The notes below the pieces were generated by a model that ran no database searches, had not been told where the DNA came from, and worked only from the letters and a program-made list of their open reading frames with translations. A stretch of 64,000 nt of DNA, from assembly GCF_002420705.1 (NCBI RefSeq), contig NZ_DIIM01000002.1, positions 344,020-408,019 on the forward strand, written 5' to 3'. This document shows, piece after piece, positions 60,303-64,000 of this stretch. How positions within the stretch are numbered: the first letter of the stretch is position 1; every line of letters starts with the position of its first letter. A program made the position numbers and the translations under genes. This DNA comes from Sphingobacterium sp. UBA5670. GTDB lineage: Bacteria; Bacteroidota; Bacteroidia; Sphingobacteriales; Sphingobacteriaceae.

Positions 60303-61196
60303 TCAAAATGTAAGTAGCAATGGTGAAATATATGGTTTTGGAGTCCATTGCCATTGATCATGAGATCTGTCAATATATCCTATTCCCGGCCAGGGAAGGT
60401 GGGATGCACAAATTAGCAATTTTTGCTCATGACATTGTTCCAGTATATTTTTTCGGGTGTCGATCCCCAAAGAAAAATCAACATCCCACTGTGTACCCCA
60501 AACCGGATTAGAGATCAGCACAGGGCTATGAACCAGATCAACCAGATGCGTAATGGATAGCTTACCCGAGTAAACCGTAAATATGATGTGTCCGGGAGTA
60601 TGTCCGGGAGCTGCCTGCGTTTTAATACAGGAAAATAATTCGTCACCTGCATCATATATTTCTAAACGGTGGCTAATGGCCCCTAATATCCGCTTAACCA
60701 GTGAAAGAGAACCATGACCAAACTCAGGTCTCCGGCTGTTGGGGAAATTCGGCTCCTGTGCCAACCAGAATTCCAGTTCAGTCCGTGAAATATAGAATCT
60801 TGCATTTGGAAATACCAGATTATCATCTTTGGTTAATATACCTCCAATATGGTCCCGGTGAGCATGCGTTATCAGTACATCGGAAATATCAGTGGCTCTA
60901 TATCCGGCACTTTCCAGACTATATAATAGTTTCCCCGCATTTTTTTTATCGTAAAAGCCTTCCCCTGTATCTACAAGTATCAATTTGTCATTCTTTCGGA
61001 TAAGCATCACATTAATAGGAGCTTCGTAGATACCGGCAGGTAAATGCAGTCGGCTTAGCTCTTTTTGAAGATCTGCAGGTGCTGCATCCGTTGCAATAAT
61101 GGGTTGATATGGTCCTATATCAAAATATCCATCGGAAAGAATATAGATTTCCAGGTTATCAAATGGAATCTTGAGGTGACTGTAGTTTGTTTGCAT
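60303..61196 (-). CDS. MBL-fold metallo-hydrolase, lactonase-like
   Basis: The 297-residue protein has the metallo-beta-lactamase core: 'VLITHAHRDHIGGILTKDD' (H-x-H-x-D-H), 'AAPGHTPGHIIFTVYSGK' with the third His, 'LVDLVHSP' with the bridging Asp and 'ASHLPWPGIGYI' with the last His. The N-terminal 'INVMLIRKNDKLILVDTGEG' is standard. The layout resembles AHL lactonases and related hydrolases, but the family is broad and substrate is not provable here. It is the last gene of a minus-strand series, 24 bases after the next hydrolase gene. Confidence 0.85.
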   Translation of the reverse strand: MQTNYSHLKIPFDNLEIYILSDGYFDIGPYQPIIATDAAPADLQKELSRLHLPAGIYEAPINVMLIRKNDKLILVDTGEGFYDKKNAGKLLYSLESAGYRATDISDVLITHAHRDHIGGILTKDDNLVFPNARFYISRTELEFWLAQEPNFPNSRRPEFGHGSLSLVKRILGAISHRLEIYDAGDELFSCIKTQAAPGHTPGHIIFTVYSGKLSITHLVDLVHSPVLISNPVWGTQWDVDFSLGIDTRKNILEQCHEQKLLICASHLPWPGIGYIDRSHDQWQWTPKPYISPLLLTF

Positions 61197-61220
61197 ATTT
61201 ATTAGAGTACTGCGATTAAA

Positions 61221-62069
61221 TTAGCATTTGGTCTTGTTTAAAAAAGGAAATATTCGTGGTGCTAATCCAGCCAAAACATGTCCCATTTCTGGAATGGTTA
61301 TTACGGTAAAGTCCTCGATAATATTTTGCAATCTAGTGGCAATTTCCTGAGTAGAGCGGATTATATCCTGTTGACCGCCGATGAATAATACAGGCATTGT
61401 CAAACGGCTGAGCTCATCATCTGAAAAAATATATTCTTTTTCTATCCTCGCATTAAAGTTGGTTTGTATTAAATCCATAAATGAAATAATCTTACTGTCC
61501 ACACGCTGGCTTCCCAAGACCAGTCTATTGATCTTAATACGTCCAGTTGCTCCCAAAAGGGAATAGAGTACGGCTTTTATGATAAATGTTGTTTTGGTAG
61601 GAACTACTCCCGCCGGTGTCAGCAAAATCAGCCGGCCGACTAATTCAGGATAGCTTGTTGCAAATCGTAATGCCAACCATCCTCCTTGTGATAATCCGAT
61701 TATATTTGCCTTGCTGATATCGAGCCTGTCGAAAACCTCTTTTAGCCATTTCGCGAAGTCTTTTGTTTGATAAGAAGGTCTGGTTTCTGCACTCTTTCCT
61801 GCCTCTCCGATAATATCTATTGCTATGACTTTATATTGTTTTGAATATTCGGCTATGTCGGATAACCATGACGTCGCATTAGAAGACGCACCATGCAGTA
61901 AGATGACGATTTCTTGGTGTTGGCTTCCGGCCTCCAAAAAATGGGTGTCCCCATAAGTTGTTTTCAGCACGCCCGTTTTCAAATTCAATGGAGCATTTTT
62001 TATTGCATCGTCGTAAGCCCGGATAATTTTGTCTTTTCCTTCAGGGCTTTTAAAGATTGATTTATTCAT
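61221..62069 (-). CDS. Alpha/beta-fold hydrolase
   Basis: This 282-residue protein has 'IVILLHGASSNATSWLSDIA' (oxyanion loop), 'VIAIDIIGEAGKSA', the elbow 'NIIGLSQGGWLALRFATSYP' with Ser of G-L-S-Q-G, 'PVLFIGGQQDIIRS' with the acid and 'IPEMGHVLAGLAP' with the His. No signal peptide is present. It differs from the hydrolase at 59396. It lies 35 bases after the thioesterase gene, in the same direction. Confidence 0.87.
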   Translation of the reverse strand: MNKSIFKSPEGKDKIIRAYDDAIKNAPLNLKTGVLKTTYGDTHFLEAGSQHQEIVILLHGASSNATSWLSDIAEYSKQYKVIAIDIIGEAGKSAETRPSYQTKDFAKWLKEVFDRLDISKANIIGLSQGGWLALRFATSYPELVGRLILLTPAGVVPTKTTFIIKAVLYSLLGATGRIKINRLVLGSQRVDSKIISFMDLIQTNFNARIEKEYIFSDDELSRLTMPVLFIGGQQDIIRSTQEIATRLQNIIEDFTVITIPEMGHVLAGLAPRIFPFLNKTKC

Positions 62070-62104
62070 GAATGGTTTGTATAAAGTTGTAATTGAGAAT
62101 TGGA

Positions 62105-62578
62105 TTAACGTCCTGTCGCTTTATCACCTCTTAAAGTCATGACCGTACTTGTTATCATAGCGGCTTTTTTACCATCACTGCGGAAAATATCGCATTTATA
62201 ATGACTTAAATTTTTTCCACTATGTAAGGGTGATGCTTTGGCAGTGAGTATATCCTCGAAAATGGGCCGGTAGAAATTGATTTTCAATTCTACGGATGTA
62301 AAAGTTTCGCCTTCCTGAATAAGGGTCGAATGTGCGGTTCCGATGGCTGCATCTGCCAGTTCACATAGCAGGCCACCGTGAATGGTTCCCTGTTGGTTAC
62401 TGTGCAGTTCTTTTCTAGTATTGATCTGTACGGTCGCTGTACCTAAACCAACTTCTATAATGTTTATGCCCAATGTTTTTGATATTGGTGTCGGGTAATG
62501 CATATGCGTATGCATATCGCCGGTAATTTCCCTTTTTATGAATTTATTTAGGTAATCTAATATCGATAGTTTTGTCAT
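62105..62578 (-). CDS. PaaI-family hot-dog thioesterase
   Basis: The 157-residue protein has the hot-dog fold motif 'NQQGTIHGGLLCELADAAIGTA', in which 'HGG' and the following acidic residue mark the active site. 'ETFTSVELKINFYRPIF' and 'HYKCDIFRSDGKKAAMITSTVM' follow. PaaI proteins hydrolyse aryl- or acyl-CoA thioesters. It lies between the DinB-like and hydrolase genes. The 58-base gap upstream contains an imperfect dyad ACCAATCGGT near 62610 that could be an operator. Confidence 0.88.
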   Translation of the reverse strand: MTKLSILDYLNKFIKREITGDMHTHMHYPTPISKTLGINIIEVGLGTATVQINTRKELHSNQQGTIHGGLLCELADAAIGTAHSTLIQEGETFTSVELKINFYRPIFEDILTAKASPLHSGKNLSHYKCDIFRSDGKKAAMITSTVMTLRGDKATGR

Positions 62579-62636
62579 ATACGTTGTTATTATATTTATA
62601 TAAATAAACCAATCGGTCTTTTTATTAATAAAAAAA

Positions 62637-63176
62637 TTATAAGTTTTTCATGCTTCCTATCATAGACTGTATGGCGTACAAATGGTGCAAATCATGCTCC
62701 GCAACAAAATGCATTAAGTCAATGATATTCATGGGGTGTTGTAACCTCGGATGCATACTTGTCTTCAATAAGTCTTCTTCACTCAAATTTTGCAGCATTG
62801 CAATTGTTTTGTGTCTTTCGCTGACCAGGTTCTTAATAAGCTTTTCAACCAACATGTTGTTGAAAGAAGACTCATCTGTTGCTGTATTGTTTAAATCGGC
62901 AGACGACATATCTGGTTTTCCTTCCTTTATATCTCTAAAACGCATTCGCCATAGATCTTCTAAAAGGATTAAATGCCCTATATTCTCATTGACAGACCAT
63001 TTATCTCCTATTTTGCGGGTTGAAGCTTCTATAGGACAACTTTTCAGCAGTCTATTTAGAACAGACGGAAAATGTTCAAGTCTTTGTAAAAATTCGTCAA
63101 AATATTCCGAACCTGTGTTTGAATCAAATTGTCGGTCGAACCATCTGACAAATAATTGTGGCTTTACTTTTTTCAT
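62637..63176 (-). CDS. DinB-family protein
   Basis: This 179-residue four-helix protein has the DinB pattern: 'KWSVNENIGHLILLEDLWRMR' in the first half (the His is the first metal ligand) and 'MNIIDLMHFVAEHDLHHLYAI' with the H-x3-H pair in the last helix. DinB/YfiT-like proteins include metal-dependent thiol transferases and hydrolases, many of unknown role. It lies 10 bases after the exported hydrolase gene, in the same direction. Confidence 0.85.
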   Translation of the reverse strand: MKKVKPQLFVRWFDRQFDSNTGSEYFDEFLQRLEHFPSVLNRLLKSCPIEASTRKIGDKWSVNENIGHLILLEDLWRMRFRDIKEGKPDMSSADLNNTATDESSFNNMLVEKLIKNLVSERHKTIAMLQNLSEEDLLKTSMHPRLQHPMNIIDLMHFVAEHDLHHLYAIQSMIGSMKNL

Positions 63177-63186
63177 TAGTATTAAT

Positions 63187-63831
63187 TTATAGCTTATTAC
63201 TATTAATCCATGCTTTGGCAGGTATTATCCACTCATCTAATGCCCTGAACAGAAAGCCATGTTCCAGACCTGTGTTGAGGGTAATCTCTTTAAAAGAATT
63301 TAAATCAGAATTTTTAAATCTAAGTTGCCTTGATAATAACTTAGCGCCGACATCGGTTTTTTCATTAATCGATAAAACCTTCCCGTACAGCCGGAACTTT
63401 CGATCTTCGTTCATTGAATCATTTTTAAAGCTTGAGCCAATAAAAACAAATTTCAAATCTGGATTTTTGGCATAATAAGAGATATATTGAGCTATATAAC
63501 CTCCCTGAGACGTTCCGACAATTGAAATATGGTCATAAGGAACTCCATAGTTATGTAAACTGTCAATTGTAAGTATCATCTTTTTTGCATACATCTTAGG
63601 ATCAGTGTCGGGCTTTCTTTTTTCGGATAGTATGACAGAATTTGTGGATTGAAGCTTTTCTAAAATGGCTGTATAAGCCGCTGGTCCGTATTTAGGATGG
63701 GATTCATTTAACGAATGTCCTTCCGAAAATTTATTATGCAAAAAAAAGACATACTTTCTTTGAGTACTATTTTGAGCATTAGTAGCAAACGGAAGAAATA
63801 ACAGATAAAGAAATATTAATCTAAGAAACAT
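63187..63831 (-). CDS. Secreted alpha/beta-hydrolase-like protein
   Basis: The 214-residue product starts with a signal peptide ('LIFLYLLFLPFATNAQ'). The core reads 'YVFFLHNKFSEGHSLNES', then the elbow 'HISIVGTSQGGYIAQYISYYA' with Ser of G-T-S-Q-G, and near the end 'LNTGLEHGFLFRALDEWIIPA' with a plausible catalytic His. The fold is a compact serine hydrolase for the periplasm or outside. It is the first complete gene of the minus-strand series near the right edge; substrate unknown. Confidence 0.75.
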   Translation of the reverse strand: MFLRLIFLYLLFLPFATNAQNSTQRKYVFFLHNKFSEGHSLNESHPKYGPAAYTAILEKLQSTNSVILSEKRKPDTDPKMYAKKMILTIDSLHNYGVPYDHISIVGTSQGGYIAQYISYYAKNPDLKFVFIGSSFKNDSMNEDRKFRLYGKVLSINEKTDVGAKLLSRQLRFKNSDLNSFKEITLNTGLEHGFLFRALDEWIIPAKAWINSNKL

Positions 63832-63879
63832 ATAATTTGAATAAGACAGACCATTTTAATTTAGAGACAGCATCAGATT

Positions 63880-64000
63880 TTATTGGTCCTTATCCACAAG
63901 ATGTCTTTTTGAGGCTGTCAATGCATACACCATAGGGATTTTGTCTCCCAGATGAGCAATTCTGAACTTACCGGGTTCAAATTCAATTGAATTATTGAAA
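63880..64000 (-). CDS. C-terminal end of an unidentified protein (runs off the right edge)
   Basis: On the minus strand an open frame enters from the right edge and ends at a TAA (63880-63882). About 39 residues are visible: 'NNSIEFEPGKFRIAHLGDK' and 'IPMVYALTASKRHLVDKDQ'. The coding-like composition and the position 48 bases before the next minus-strand gene suggest a real gene of the same series. The family is not recognisable from this piece. Confidence 0.6.
   Translation of the reverse strand, partial: FNNSIEFEPGKFRIAHLGDKIPMVYALTASKRHLVDKDQ

Noticed and set aside
62650..63192. 180-codon frame antisense to the DinB gene
   Set aside because: It is the mirror of a gene with clear DinB motifs, and its own translation is Ser/Cys-rich without a domain.
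63960..64000. tRNA T-loop-like GGTTCAAATTC near the right edge
   Set aside because: It lies in an open coding frame on the minus strand and no other cloverleaf parts surround it.

Overview
The window looks like a chromosomal segment of a Bacteroidota bacterium, most likely a Sphingobacterium- or Pedobacter-like member of the Sphingobacteriaceae. The reasons are two SusC/SusD pairs, a FecI-type sigma factor with a FecR-type anti-sigma factor, a 'TTTG-N19-TAnnTTTG' promoter of the phylum's type, and a moderately AT-rich sequence. The genus is an inference from gene content. I see no rRNA, tRNA, CRISPR array or intact insertion sequence.

Layout. 1-446: tail of a molybdopterin oxidoreductase subunit. 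454-6757 (minus): nitrate assimilation operon with a NarK-type transporter, a nitrate reductase fused to its own FAD/[2Fe-2S] electron-transfer module, and a degenerate nitrite/sulfite-reductase-fold protein ending in rubredoxin. An AT-rich control region with FNR-like dyad symmetry lies upstream. 7558-9120: RidA protein and DJ-1/HchA-like protein. 9376-33247 (plus): a large glycan/amino-sugar locus: FecI, FecR, SusC1, SusD1, two paralogous FAD oxidoreductases, CstA, then SusC2, SusD2, esterase, a frameshifted GH109-like gene, NagB, NagP and NagA, facing a convergent LacI regulator. 34355-36552: AraC regulator, LeuA-like enzyme, and a beheaded NTF2-like remnant. 36666-37807: AbiEii-type toxin with an unusual HTH-fusion antitoxin. 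39381-43018: gnd-zwf-pgl oxidative pentose-phosphate operon. 43449-46295: secreted proteins, a secreted flavodoxin-RidA fusion and a divergent AraC regulator. 46564-49538 (minus): three glycosyltransferases. 50388-55079: ergothioneine cluster egtD-egtB plus an EgtUV/OpuC-like ABC transporter. 55404-57663: lipoproteins and a small orphan gene. 58195-64000: a MarR-controlled plus-strand operon facing a minus-strand series of hydrolases, a thioesterase and a DinB protein.

The most interesting system is the four-gene ergothioneine cluster. Biosynthesis genes (EgtD methyltransferase, EgtB sulfoxide synthase) overlap or abut a transporter whose permease carries a fused substrate-binding domain. That binding domain is circularly permuted: the half that normally comes last precedes the half that normally comes first, joined by a short Gly/Ser linker. 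Other points of interest are the nitrate-reductase fusion, the cluster-less nitrite-reductase-like partner, the secreted flavodoxin-RidA fusion, the T9 frameshift in the GH109-like gene, and a textbook MarR promoter with a 17-bp-arm operator.
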